A stretch of 18,806 nucleotides of DNA from Bordetella parapertussis (GTDB lineage: Bacteria > Pseudomonadota > Gammaproteobacteria > Burkholderiales > Burkholderiaceae_B), in NCBI GenBank assembly GCA_945862495.1, contig CAMAYM010000049.1, positions 1 to 18,806 on the forward strand, written 5' to 3'. A program made the translations under genes and the position numbers. Positions 7,430 through 15,082 of the stretch are shown here, one piece after another. Every line of letters begins with the position of its first letter. Position 1 is the first letter of the stretch. Below the pieces are notes generated by a model. The model had not been told where the DNA came from. It was given only the letters and a program-made list of their open reading frames with translations, and searched no databases.

Positions 7430-7981
7430 CTAGCCTAGCAATCTTCCCGCGCGCAAGCGCGAGCGACCGCGCGAAGTGCGCGTTTGATAGTTCATTTGTC
7501 CGAGCTTTTCCGTCAAGGGCGCAATGTGCGCGTGACAAATTGCACAGGCTAAGGCATCTGCAGAATCAGGTGCAGGCACGCCATCCAGCATCAACAGACG
7601 CTGCACCATCATTTGGACCTGCTCTTTAGCAGCGCGACCTGCGCCAACAACCGATTTTTTGATCTGAAGCGCGGTGTATTCATGCACGGCCAGATTGCGA
7701 TCTGCGAGCGCGCACAGGGCGGCGCCACGGGCCTGGCCGAGTAGCAAGGTGCTTGCCGGATTGGTATTCATAAAGACAATCTCAAGCGCCGCAACATCGG
7801 GTTGAGTATCCTCCACGACTTGGCGAAGATTATCCAAAATGACTTTTAGCCTCAGAGGCAGTGTGACGTCAGTCGGCACAACAATCGTGCCGCTGGCCAC
7901 ATAGGTAAGTTTTGCGCCTTGGACGTCGATCACGCCGAATCCTGTTCGGCGAAGGCCCGGATCGACACCAAGAATACGCAT
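7430..7981 (-). CDS. ruvC: Crossover junction endodeoxyribonuclease RuvC
   Basis: RuvC is the dimeric RNase H-fold nuclease that cuts Holliday junctions symmetrically. All four catalytic acids expected from E. coli are present: Asp7 (GVDPG), Glu67 (ALEIVFM), Asp139 and Asp142 (APDSADALACAICHAH). The VVGAGRAAKEQVQ segment (111-123) carries the conserved basic DNA-contacting positions. At 183 residues it is slightly longer than E. coli RuvC, with a basic, arginine-rich tail. The position after the catalytic Glu is Ile where E. coli has Gln. The start at 7981 gives the canonical MRILGVDPG; the upstream Shine-Dalgarno is weak (GAGA). It is followed by ruvA after 17 bases and lies 65 bases after purH. 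Confidence 0.97.
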   Translation of the reverse strand: MRILGVDPGLRRTGFGVIDVQGAKLTYVASGTIVVPTDVTLPLRLKVILDNLRQVVEDTQPDVAALEIVFMNTNPASTLLLGQARGAALCALADRNLAVHEYTALQIKKSVVGAGRAAKEQVQMMVQRLLMLDGVPAPDSADALACAICHAHIAPLTEKLGQMNYQTRTSRGRSRLRAGRLLG

Positions 7982-8046
7982 GTGATTTGTTCTCTGAGTA
8001 TCGTGGTTAAGGGAATGGATGCGGCGAAGCAGCGTAGTGACGCTAA

Positions 8047-9636
8047 TTAGTGACGGAAATGTCGCATTCCTGTCAGCACCATGACAATGTCCCGTTCGTT
8101 TGCTGCCGCAATGACCTCGTCATCTCGCATGCTACCACCGGGTTGAATGACGCAACTCGCGCCGGCATCAATCACCACATCGAGACCATCACGGAAGGGG
8201 AAAAAGGCGTCGGAGGCAACCGCGGAACCTTTGAGGGCCAGTCCGGCGTTCTCGGCCTTGATTGAGGCGATCCGGGCAGAGTCGATGCGACTCATCTGAC
8301 CTGCACCCACACCTAGGGTCATGCTATTGCCACAAAAAACGATTGCGTTGGACTTGACGAATTTAGCGACTTTCCAGGCAAACATCAGATCGCGCATTTG
8401 CGCGGCTGTCGGCTGCTTGCGGGTGACGATGCGCAGGTCCTCAGCTTTGACGGTTTCGCAATCCGGCGTTTGGACCAACCAGCCGCCACCGATACGTTTG
8501 ACATCGATGTCATTCTGTCCATCACCCATCGGGACTTGCAGGACACGCACGTTCTTTTTGCTGGCGAGCAAGGCGAGTGCGTCTTGCTCGTAGGCGGGTG
8601 CAAGGAGGACTTCGACAAACTGACCGCTGACCGCTTGGGCAGCTGCGAGATCAACCGTGCGGTTAAACGCGATAATGCCGCCGAATGCAGAGGTGGGGTC
8701 TGTCTTGAAGGCCTTGAGGTAGGCGTCCAAAGCACTACCTGCTGTCGCAACACCGCAGGGATTGGCGTGCTTGACAATAACGCAGGCGGGTTCTGCAAAA
8801 CTGCGCATGCAGTCCCATGCTGCATCGGAATCCGCGATATTGTTGTAAGAAAGTTCTTTACCTTGTAGCTGTACAAAATTGGAGAGCAGACCTGCAGGGC
8901 AGTAAGGATCTAAGTAAAACGCCGAACGCTGTTGAGAATTTTCGCCATAGCGCAGGACTTGTTTTTGATAGACCTGCAAAGTCAGAATATTTGGCCAGGT
9001 ATTGCGAGCGGGCGCAGTGTCTTGGGCGGGTTCGGCGACGTTGAGACTGCTGAGATAGTTGGCAATAGCACCGTCGTACGCAGCAGTGTGTGCATACACT
9101 TTAGTGGCCAGTTGCAGGCGCAAGCCATAAGACGTGCCGCCTGTCTGATCCATTTCTGAGAGAACCGCCGCATAGTCTGCTGGATCAATGACCACAGTGA
9201 CACCCCCTTTTTCGGTGCCATGGTTTTTAGCAGCAGCGCGCAGCATGGCGGGTCCACCGATGTCGATGTTTTCAACGGCATCTTCAAAAGAGCAATTGAG
9301 ATTCGAGACGGCCTGGCGAAACGGGTAAAGGTTGACCACGAGCAAGTCAATCCGGTCAATACCGTGTTGCTTGATAGTCTTGAGGTGTTCGGCGCTATCG
9401 CGACGAGCCAAGAGACCACCGTGAATTTTTGGATGCAAAGTTTTGACGCGGCCATCCAGAATCTCGGGCGAGCCCGTGTGCTCAGCCACCTCGGTGACCG
9501 CAAGACCTGCTTCGGCCAACAGCTTAGCAGTGCCACCTGTCGAAAGTAGGCGTACGCCGCGCGCGGCCAGCGCAGTGGCGAAATCGACGATACCGGTTTT
9601 ATCGGAGACGGATAGCAGGGCAGTTTGAATATTCAT
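8047..9636 (-). CDS. purH: Bifunctional AICAR transformylase/IMP cyclohydrolase PurH
   Basis: PurH carries out the last two steps of de novo IMP synthesis: formylation of AICAR using 10-formyl-THF, then ring closure. The 529-residue protein, normal for the family, has the N-terminal MGS-like cyclohydrolase domain (LLSTGGTAKLL 30-40, SPEILDGRVKTLHPKIHGG 56-74). The transformylase domain follows: RYGENSQQ 229-236, the Lys-His pair in VKHANPCG 288-295, TSAFGG 315-320, and a C-terminal ASDAFFPFRDG with an IQPGGSMRD block. Both activities look intact. The ATG at 9636 is seven bases after the fis stop with no clear Shine-Dalgarno, so translation may be coupled to fis. PurR-type sites were not seen upstream. 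Confidence 0.98.
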   Translation of the reverse strand: MNIQTALLSVSDKTGIVDFATALAARGVRLLSTGGTAKLLAEAGLAVTEVAEHTGSPEILDGRVKTLHPKIHGGLLARRDSAEHLKTIKQHGIDRIDLLVVNLYPFRQAVSNLNCSFEDAVENIDIGGPAMLRAAAKNHGTEKGGVTVVIDPADYAAVLSEMDQTGGTSYGLRLQLATKVYAHTAAYDGAIANYLSSLNVAEPAQDTAPARNTWPNILTLQVYQKQVLRYGENSQQRSAFYLDPYCPAGLLSNFVQLQGKELSYNNIADSDAAWDCMRSFAEPACVIVKHANPCGVATAGSALDAYLKAFKTDPTSAFGGIIAFNRTVDLAAAQAVSGQFVEVLLAPAYEQDALALLASKKNVRVLQVPMGDGQNDIDVKRIGGGWLVQTPDCETVKAEDLRIVTRKQPTAAQMRDLMFAWKVAKFVKSNAIVFCGNSMTLGVGAGQMSRIDSARIASIKAENAGLALKGSAVASDAFFPFRDGLDVVIDAGASCVIQPGGSMRDDEVIAAANERDIVMVLTGMRHFRH

Positions 9637-9643
9637 TGCTGGA

Positions 9644-9889
9644 TTAGTCTAAAGAGATAAGTTTATGAAAAATGAGTTTTTTACGCAGCGTGTTGCGTGT
9701 GATGCCCAGTATCTGAGCAGCTTTTGATTGGTTTTGGTGGGCACGTTCCATTGCGACCTCGAGCATCGGGCGTTCAACACAGCGAATCACCATTTCATAA
9801 ATGTCGCTCGGATCCGTGTCGCCGAGATCGCTCAAGTACTGCTCAAGGCTCAAACGGACAGAATCTTCGAGAATATTATTTTTTTTCAT
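9644..9889 (-). CDS. fis: Fis family nucleoid-associated DNA-binding protein
   Basis: Fis bends DNA and, in enterobacteria, activates rRNA promoters and shapes the nucleoid in fast growth. The 81-residue product is short like other betaproteobacterial Fis proteins and has the NtrC-type C-terminal helix-turn-helix QSKAAQILGITRNTLRKKL at 54-72. The helical N-terminal part carries VERPMLEVAMERA (38-50) for dimerisation. No receiver or AAA+ domain is attached, so it is not an NtrC-type activator. The gene lies 21 bases after dusB, as in the E. coli dusB-fis operon, and seven bases before purH. The start codon has no clear Shine-Dalgarno. Function in this organism is inferred from family and context. 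Confidence 0.94.
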   Translation of the reverse strand: MKKNNILEDSVRLSLEQYLSDLGDTDPSDIYEMVIRCVERPMLEVAMERAHQNQSKAAQILGITRNTLRKKLIFHKLISLD

Positions 9890-9910
9890 GGATAGCGGCT
9901 ATGACAGCAT

Positions 9911-10957
9911 TCATGCTGTTTGAAGATGTCCTGATGGAAGGGAGAGATTGTCGCAGGTTGCTGCGGGTATGTCTGGTGAAATGTGGTGTTGATGTGTAAA
10001 CCATTGATTTACCGCTTCAAATTGCGCGCTGGTGCTTTCGATTGTGTTGATCAGATCGGCAAACTGCTTACCCTCGGGCAAACTGCTGACATACCAGCCG
10101 ATATGCTTGCGCGCCGTTCGTACGCCTGGTTGCTCTCCATAAAACTGGTAGTGATCTGCCAAATGCTCAAGCAGTAAATCCCGCATGTCGATCCATGTCG
10201 GTGGAGCCAGCGTCTCGCCCGTCCGCAAGAAATGATCAATTTCTCTAAATATCCACGGGCGACCTTGTGCGGCGCGCCCAATCATGACGGCATCTGCGCC
10301 TGTGTAGGCCAACACCTGTCTAGCCTTGAGGGGGCTGTCAATATCGCCATTCGCGACCACGGGGATGGACAGGATGGCTTTGACTTCGCGAATGGTGTCG
10401 TATTCGGCTTCGCCTAGATACAAGTCCGCACGTGTGCGACCATGCAGCGTGAGGGCGGCAATACCTGAGTCTTGAGCGAGCTTGGCAATGCGCAGTGCAT
10501 TACGGTGCTCCCTGTCCCAGCCTGTGCGGGTCTTTAGTGTGACGGGCACACCATGCGGCAGACACGCTTCTACGACAGCCGTGAGGATCCGAGCGACCAA
10601 GTCCTCGTGACGCAAAAGTGCCGAACCGGAGGCAACGTTACAGACCTTTTTGACCGGGCAGCCCATATTGATGTCGATGACACGCGCACCTTTGCTGATA
10701 TTAAAGACAGCGGCTTGCGCCATCATTTCTGGATCAGCCCCTGCGATTTGTACGGCGACAGGATCAATTTCGCCATCATGGTTTAAACGGCGCGATGATT
10801 TAACGGTTTTCCACAGCAGGGGATTGCTGGCTGCCATCTCAGAAACGGCATAACCTGCACCCAGCTTTTTGCAAAGCTGCCGAAACGGACGGTCCGTCAC
10901 CCCTGCCATCGGGGCGACAAAAACGTTGTTCGTAAGTGACCAGGCGCCAATTTTCAT
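9911..10957 (-). CDS. dusB: tRNA-dihydrouridine synthase DusB
   Basis: DusB is an FMN- and NADPH-dependent enzyme that reduces specific uridines in the tRNA D-loop. The 348-residue product starts MKIGAWSLTNNVFVAPMAGVTD, matching the E. coli DusB N-terminus. It has the catalytic cysteine in INMGCPVKKVCN (about 96-107), the substrate/FMN residues around LKTRTGWD, LTLHGRTR, VVANGDIDS and MIGRAAQGRPW, and the C-terminal helical tRNA-binding domain (about 245-320). The last 20-25 residues are a low-conservation tail, making the protein somewhat longer than the E. coli one. It heads dusB-fis; the gap to the upstream ubiH is 36 bases. The nearest Shine-Dalgarno-like AAGGGA is 13 bases from the ATG, too far, and a -10-like TACAAT sits six bases upstream. 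Confidence 0.96.
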   Translation of the reverse strand: MKIGAWSLTNNVFVAPMAGVTDRPFRQLCKKLGAGYAVSEMAASNPLLWKTVKSSRRLNHDGEIDPVAVQIAGADPEMMAQAAVFNISKGARVIDINMGCPVKKVCNVASGSALLRHEDLVARILTAVVEACLPHGVPVTLKTRTGWDREHRNALRIAKLAQDSGIAALTLHGRTRADLYLGEAEYDTIREVKAILSIPVVANGDIDSPLKARQVLAYTGADAVMIGRAAQGRPWIFREIDHFLRTGETLAPPTWIDMRDLLLEHLADHYQFYGEQPGVRTARKHIGWYVSSLPEGKQFADLINTIESTSAQFEAVNQWFTHQHHISPDIPAATCDNLSLPSGHLQTA

Positions 10958-10963
10958 AGCGAA

Positions 10964-10969
10964 ATTGTA
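10964..10969 (-). promoter_or_regulatory. -10-like hexamer placed for a leaderless dusB transcript
   Basis: TACAAT, five of six bases of TATAAT, ends exactly six bases before the dusB ATG. Usual sigma70 geometry would place transcription start on the A of the ATG. No good -35 hexamer is found at 16-18 bases. A promoter here would give dusB-fis-purH its own start apart from ubiH. This is inference from sequence only. Confidence 0.35.
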
Positions 10970-10993
10970 ATCCCTTGGGGCAGGATACTCCGA

Positions 10994-12154
10994 CTAGCGT
11001 CGCAAGCCTTGCAAGAGATGACGCGCGAGGGGTGCACGCGCCATCGGCAAGGCATCCATCCCTAGTAAAGCAAGACCTGCTAAGTGCTCAAGGGGAGCCA
11101 GGCCACTTGTAAACGTTCTGGCCATGCTGTCTGTCAGGATCGCGGTCAATTGGCGGTCAGGGTAACGCATGTGTTTAAAGTGATCGAGCGAGGCACGGAC
11201 ATCTTGAGTGGGGTCAGCCAGCCAGTCGCGGCAGGCAATCGCCAGTGCAGCGGTGTCTCTAAGCCCCAGGTTGAGTCCTTGGCCTGCCACAGGATGAAGC
11301 GTTTGTGCGGCGTTGCCGATCGCGACACAACGCCCGTCAACGGTATTGGAACGTACATTCATCCTCAGCGGAACAGGCGTAATAGGACCGTCAACTGAAA
11401 ATGTCCCCAAGCGTGTCCCAAACGTATCGGTCAGCGCGGCTGAAAAGTCCCGAGGCGCCATGGCCTGAAGCAGATGCGCCCGTTCAGGCGCACAGCACCA
11501 GACGATCGATTGGGTATCCTTAGTATGCGGGTGGGGGAGCACTGCAAGCGGGCCTTGGTCGGTAAAGCGCTCGAACGCCCAGCCTTTACGCGGCAGACTC
11601 GCCCGGGCGCGGGTCAACAATGCTACTTGGGTGTATTCGCGCTGAACGGGCGTATTGGGTTGGCCGTCAGCCTGGACGGCGAGGGCTGCGTGAATGTGTT
11701 GGCCATCTTGAACAATGTTGACGCTCGTCGCATCTTGCATTGTGACTTGAGCAGTAAGCCCAGCGCGGACGTGAACACCACTAGCCTCGACAGCCTGCAT
11801 GAGGTTGTGATGGAGATGCGCATAGCGCACGACAGAGCCCAATTGAGGCACGTGAAAGTCGCTATGACGGATGACGGTTCGGCCGAGTCGGCCTTTTTGT
11901 GACACGTGGATGGTTTGGATGTGAGCGGCTTCGGTCGGCCACGCACTCAAAGACTCAAGCAACACGCGACTGCCATGATTAAGTGCGAGCACTCTAGGGT
12001 CATTTTCTGGCGAAAACCCATATTGGGAAGCATTGCCAGACTGCAGAAGTGCGATACGCTCAGGATGCGCGCTGTGGCGGGCCAGCAGCAGTGCCAGCAC
12101 GCAGCCAGTGGGCCCGCCCCCAATAATTGCAACATCGAAATCTAATCGTGACAT
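10994..12154 (-). CDS. ubiH: UbiH/UbiF/COQ6 family FAD-dependent monooxygenase, probably UbiH
   Basis: This family of flavin monooxygenases hydroxylates the ring in ubiquinone biosynthesis; UbiH acts at the C4 step in E. coli. The 386-residue product has the FAD dinucleotide motif GGGPTG (12-17), the conserved ENDPRVLALN (50-59), a DG pair (163-164) and the second FAD motif beginning GNAAQTLHPVAGQG (280-293). Asn in GNAA, rather than Asp, followed by QTLHP is the form found in E. coli UbiH. The assignment among UbiH, UbiF and UbiI paralogues is likely but not certain. It is followed by dusB on the same strand. pepP, its usual neighbour, lies upstream on the same strand but is separated by an inverted gene. 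There is no Shine-Dalgarno before the ATG. Confidence 0.88.
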   Translation of the reverse strand: MSRLDFDVAIIGGGPTGCVLALLLARHSAHPERIALLQSGNASQYGFSPENDPRVLALNHGSRVLLESLSAWPTEAAHIQTIHVSQKGRLGRTVIRHSDFHVPQLGSVVRYAHLHHNLMQAVEASGVHVRAGLTAQVTMQDATSVNIVQDGQHIHAALAVQADGQPNTPVQREYTQVALLTRARASLPRKGWAFERFTDQGPLAVLPHPHTKDTQSIVWCCAPERAHLLQAMAPRDFSAALTDTFGTRLGTFSVDGPITPVPLRMNVRSNTVDGRCVAIGNAAQTLHPVAGQGLNLGLRDTAALAIACRDWLADPTQDVRASLDHFKHMRYPDRQLTAILTDSMARTFTSGLAPLEHLAGLALLGMDALPMARAPLARHLLQGLRR

Positions 12155-12234
12155 ATGGCTATTCTAACGCTGGGGGATTGAGACCAAGCTGATGTCCCTG
12201 AATCAGGTATGCTCAAAATATTTGACCTTTAATC
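12155..12234. promoter_or_regulatory. Divergent intergenic region between ubiH and the TM2-like gene, with a leaderless-type -10 for ubiH
   Basis: On the minus strand TAGAAT (12166-12161), a five-of-six match to TATAAT, ends six bases before the ubiH ATG, again the spacing of a leaderless start. TTGGTC lies upstream but the spacer would be only 15 bases. On the plus strand TATGCT (12208-12213) is the best -10 candidate for the TM2-like gene, without a good -35. No Shine-Dalgarno precedes either gene. Confidence 0.35.
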
Positions 12235-12681
12235 ATGATGCCGAAAACCCAAGCTGATCCAAAATTCCGCCACAAAGTCACCGTCGGGCTGCTAGCCGCC
12301 TTATTAGGTGTGGTGGGTGCGCACTGGTGGTATCTCAAACGACCCTATGCCTGGCTCGTCACTACCTACAGTGTCGTGCTGATGGTGCTGAGTGCGTTCG
12401 CTGAGGTCTGGTGGGAAAATCCCGCGTTTTTCTTGTTATTTATCCCGATCCTAAATGGTTTTATTGAAGCGATCGTATGGTGTCTGATGAGTGATGCCCG
12501 TTTTGATGCGCGCTTCAATCCAGGACTCAAGCGTGCACATCCAAGCGGGTGGGGCGCTGTATTGGTGGCGGCTTTCACCTTGCTGATTGGCACGGTGGCG
12601 TTTATGTTCGGGATCGCCATGATCGTGATTTATATCTGGTCGGCCCTTGGCTGGTTAGATGGACTCAATCTCCAAGGCTAA
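12235..12681 (+). CDS. Small TM2-domain-like integral membrane protein of unknown function
   Basis: The 148-residue product begins with a short cytoplasmic stretch and then KVTVGLLAALLGVVGAHWWYLKRPYAW (14-40), which fits the TM2 pattern (hydrophobic helix, G-x-H-x-x-Y turn, basic link, second helix). Predicted membrane segments are about 16-33, 39-57, 63-84 and 106-138. A charged loop, SDARFDARFNPGLKR (86-100), separates the halves. No catalytic motif is visible and I do not assign a function. Codon use looks like that of its neighbours, so recent transfer is not indicated. Two ATGs in tandem (12235, 12238) could each serve as start; neither has a Shine-Dalgarno. It converges on pepP with a 41-base gap. 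Confidence 0.82.
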   Translation: MMPKTQADPKFRHKVTVGLLAALLGVVGAHWWYLKRPYAWLVTTYSVVLMVLSAFAEVWWENPAFFLLFIPILNGFIEAIVWCLMSDARFDARFNPGLKRAHPSGWGAVLVAAFTLLIGTVAFMFGIAMIVIYIWSALGWLDGLNLQG

Positions 12682-12709
12682 TTTCCTCTTCCTCTTGGGC
12701 CTACCTAGT

Positions 12710-12722
12710 GCGAAGGTTTCGC
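12710..12722. terminator. Short hairpin between the TM2-like gene and pepP
   Basis: GCGAA-GGT-TTCGC forms a perfect 5-bp stem in the gap between two convergent genes, directly abutting the pepP stop. There is no real T-tract on either strand, so a bidirectional intrinsic terminator is only a possibility. Confidence 0.25.
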
Positions 12723-14069
12723 TTAGCCCTTCATCAGGGTCTCTATCTCCGTAATCTCCACGGGAACACCTCGCGAGATGAGTTCGCAACCCTGCGCCGT
12801 GATCACCGCATCGTCTTCGATGCGAATGCCAATATTCCAAAACGCTTCGGGTACATCCTCTGCAGGGCGGACATATAAGCCAGGCTCGATGGTGAGCACC
12901 ATATTTTGTTCGAGCATGCGCCAAGGCCGGTCTTGGGTGCCAAGCGGCGGCGCGCGGTAGGCGCCGACATCATGCACATCCATACCGAGCCAGTGTCCCG
13001 TGCGATGCATGTAAAAGCGGCTATAGGTGGATGTTTCTAACGCGTGTTCAAGCGTGCCTTGTAAGAGACCTTCGTCCAATAGCCCTTGTGTCAGCACACG
13101 GACCGCCGCCTCATGACCTGCGTTCCAGTGATGCTTTGGCGAGGTGTGTGCTATCGCCGCTTGCTGTGCGTGCAACACAATTTCATACAGTGCGCGTTGC
13201 GCACCAGAAAAACGACCATTAACTGGGAATGTCCGTGTAATGTCGGAGGCGTAGCCCTCTAGCTCACATCCCGCATCAATCAAGACGAGCTCACCGTCGC
13301 ACATCACACTGTTGCCAGCGGGGTGGTGCAGGACGCAGGCATTCGCCCCCGCTGCGACGATACTGTCATAGGCCACCCCTTGCGCACCCTGCTTGCGAAA
13401 TGCATGGAGGAGTTCGGCTTCGAGCGCATACTCGTGCAGGCCTGCTCGGGCCACTTGCATCGCACGCACGTGTGCCTGAGCAGAAATAGCAGCGGCCTCT
13501 TTCATGATAGTGAGCTCTGTCGCGTCTTTGATGAGTCGCATTTCTGAAAGGGGCTCACACAGATCAAGCCATTTGGCGGGTGTCGCACGTGTGCCGCGTG
13601 TTTTGCGTTGCGCCACTGCCACCCAGTCGTGAACCTTGGTCAGCAACTGTTGATTTGAAAAATTCGAGAGTGGCGTGAAAAGTTGTGCGTGGCCGACAAG
13701 GAGCTCAGGCACACGCTGATTGAGTTCGGCGACGTCATAGCTCTGGTCAAAGTCAAAGTGCTCGGCGGCGGCTTGCGGTCCCCAGCGCTTGCCATTCCAG
13801 ATCTCAACCTCAGGATTTTTCCCCTCGCAAAACAAGATGCTCTGATCCGCATCGCCCGCAATGAGCACGAGCCATGCGTCGCTTTCTTTAAAGCCGGAGA
13901 GATAAAAAAAATCACTGTCATGGCGAAATGTGTAGTGAATATCCCGGTTGCGTGAACGCAGCGCCGCGGTTGGCAAGATCGCAATCCCGCCACCCTGTGT
14001 ATGCATCCAAGCTAGCAGTCTTTCGCGGCGGGATTTAAAACTTTGGATCGGGCTGGTGATAGAGGGCAT
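12723..14069 (-). CDS. pepP: Xaa-Pro aminopeptidase (aminopeptidase P)
   Basis: PepP removes the N-terminal residue from peptides with proline in second place, using two Mn2+ ions in a pita-bread fold (peptidase M24B). The 448-residue product has an N-terminal AMP_N domain (about 7-130; RNRDIHYTFRHDSDFFYLSGF) and the catalytic domain from about 180. All five metal ligands are visible: Asp265, Asp276 (LIDAGCELEGYASDITRTFP), His359 (HRTGHWLGMD), Glu395 (TIEPGLYV) and Glu418 (GIRIEDD). Length matches E. coli PepP. The ATG at 14069 begins MPSITSP just before the domain; the frame is open to 14159 but that part is not family-like. Shine-Dalgarno is absent. In E. coli pepP directly precedes ubiH; here a plus-strand gene lies between. 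Confidence 0.95.
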   Translation of the reverse strand: MPSITSPIQSFKSRRERLLAWMHTQGGGIAILPTAALRSRNRDIHYTFRHDSDFFYLSGFKESDAWLVLIAGDADQSILFCEGKNPEVEIWNGKRWGPQAAAEHFDFDQSYDVAELNQRVPELLVGHAQLFTPLSNFSNQQLLTKVHDWVAVAQRKTRGTRATPAKWLDLCEPLSEMRLIKDATELTIMKEAAAISAQAHVRAMQVARAGLHEYALEAELLHAFRKQGAQGVAYDSIVAAGANACVLHHPAGNSVMCDGELVLIDAGCELEGYASDITRTFPVNGRFSGAQRALYEIVLHAQQAAIAHTSPKHHWNAGHEAAVRVLTQGLLDEGLLQGTLEHALETSTYSRFYMHRTGHWLGMDVHDVGAYRAPPLGTQDRPWRMLEQNMVLTIEPGLYVRPAEDVPEAFWNIGIRIEDDAVITAQGCELISRGVPVEITEIETLMKG

Positions 14070-14205
14070 GTTTCGATGACAACGCGAGTGGAGTGAAGTA
14101 AATGGGTTGCTGCGGAAAGGGGAAACCCGGGAGCGATATAAACAACATACTACAATCACGAAAGGATTTTGACCTGTAAAACGTATTCACTAAAAGGCTG
14201 TGTCG
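14070..14205. promoter_or_regulatory. Divergent region between pepP and ctaG
   Basis: These 136 bases hold no gene. On the plus strand TACAAT (14151-14156) is a good -10 match, but without a recognisable -35. TTGACC at 14169 is a -35-like hexamer with no -10 at a proper distance. AAAGG (14193-14197) is the ribosome-binding site for ctaG. On the minus strand an A/T-rich TTATAT near 14140 is the likeliest -10 region for pepP. The assignments are weak. Confidence 0.3.
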
Positions 14206-15048
14206 ATGGATTGGCTGAGTTGGTTAAAGCCGTGGGAATTCTCTCCAGTGTTACTGACATGTTTCATCGTCAGTGCCTGGTTGTTTGTGCGTGGACAGCG
14301 CGTCCACGCCATCTCGCGCACCCGTCAGGTTTTTTTCTGGCTTGGGTGGGTCATGCTCTATCTGTCGATGCATACGTTGTTGGATTATTACGCTGAGCGC
14401 ATGTTTTTTATCCATCGCATACAACACCTTGTCTTGCACCACCTTGGTCCCTTGGTCATTATGGCGGCTTACCCTGGATCCGTGATGCGTGCGGGGTTGC
14501 CATTGTCTTGGCGGGTACGCCTGCATCATTTCAATCAGACCGCGCTGGGCCGTGGGTTGATTTCGCTCTTGACCAACCCCATCATTGTTCCGACCTTGTT
14601 TGTGTTTTTGGTGGTGATCTGGCTGATACCGTCCGTCCAGTTTTACTCCATGCTGGACTGGCGTCTCTATCGGTTAATGAATTGGTCGGTAGTGATTACG
14701 GGCTTTATGTACTGGAATTTGATTCTGGATCGACGCCCTAGTCCTCCCGCAGCGATGACGCCTGGCGGTCGCGTGATTTCACCGATCGTCACGATGGCGC
14801 CTCAAATGGTGGCTGGAGCCGTCATCGCCTTTACTGAAAGAGATCTTTATCCACTGTTTGATTTATGTGGCCGCGCGATCGAAATGAGTCCACAAACTGA
14901 TCAGATGATTGGGGGCTTGACGATGTGGATACCTGCCGCGATGACGGAGGTGATCGGTCTGATGATGGCGCTTCGGACCTTGATGCGACTTTCAGCGAAA
15001 GGTCGCTGGGGGATAGCCAAACCCAGAATACGCAAGCCCCAACGGTAA
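14206..15048 (+). CDS. ctaG: Cytochrome c oxidase assembly factor CtaG (Caa3_CtaG family)
   Basis: CtaG of the Bacillus-type Caa3_CtaG family is a polytopic membrane protein needed to form active heme-copper oxidase, apparently in copper delivery. It is unrelated to the Cox11-type protein that shares the name. The 280-residue product has about seven membrane segments (13-28, 42-60, 72-88, 124-142, 158-174, 190-210, 236-257). The family hallmark is a histidine-rich stretch, FFIHRIQHLVLHHLGP (67-82), and MAPQM near 197-201. The ATG at 14206 is chosen because AAAGG lies eight bases upstream; the GTG at 14200 is too close to it. The tail is basic and probably cytoplasmic. No oxidase subunit gene is nearby. 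It converges on galU. Confidence 0.88.
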   Translation: MDWLSWLKPWEFSPVLLTCFIVSAWLFVRGQRVHAISRTRQVFFWLGWVMLYLSMHTLLDYYAERMFFIHRIQHLVLHHLGPLVIMAAYPGSVMRAGLPLSWRVRLHHFNQTALGRGLISLLTNPIIVPTLFVFLVVIWLIPSVQFYSMLDWRLYRLMNWSVVITGFMYWNLILDRRPSPPAAMTPGGRVISPIVTMAPQMVAGAVIAFTERDLYPLFDLCGRAIEMSPQTDQMIGGLTMWIPAAMTEVIGLMMALRTLMRLSAKGRWGIAKPRIRKPQR

Positions 15049-15064
15049 ACGTCGAGGGCTTAGC
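15032..15064. terminator. Candidate shared terminator hairpin between ctaG and galU
   Basis: GCAAGCCC (15032-15039) pairs with GGGCTTAGC (15056-15064) with one bulged A. A small inner ACG/CGT pairing lies in the loop. It spans the ctaG stop and lies just downstream of the galU stop on the other strand. There is no T-run on either side, so if it terminates at all it is not a classic intrinsic terminator. Confidence 0.3.
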
Positions 15065-15082
15065 GTTCTGGCGTGTTTAGCT

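Noticed and set aside
8035..8056. Short direct repeat TAGTGACG near the purH stop
   Set aside because: Two eight-base copies only, one within the coding end of purH; no sign of an array or att site.
8385..9536. Two long open frames (163 and 184 codons) overlapping purH on the minus strand in another frame
   Set aside because: purH is intact and conserved across the whole stretch; the alternative products have no family features.
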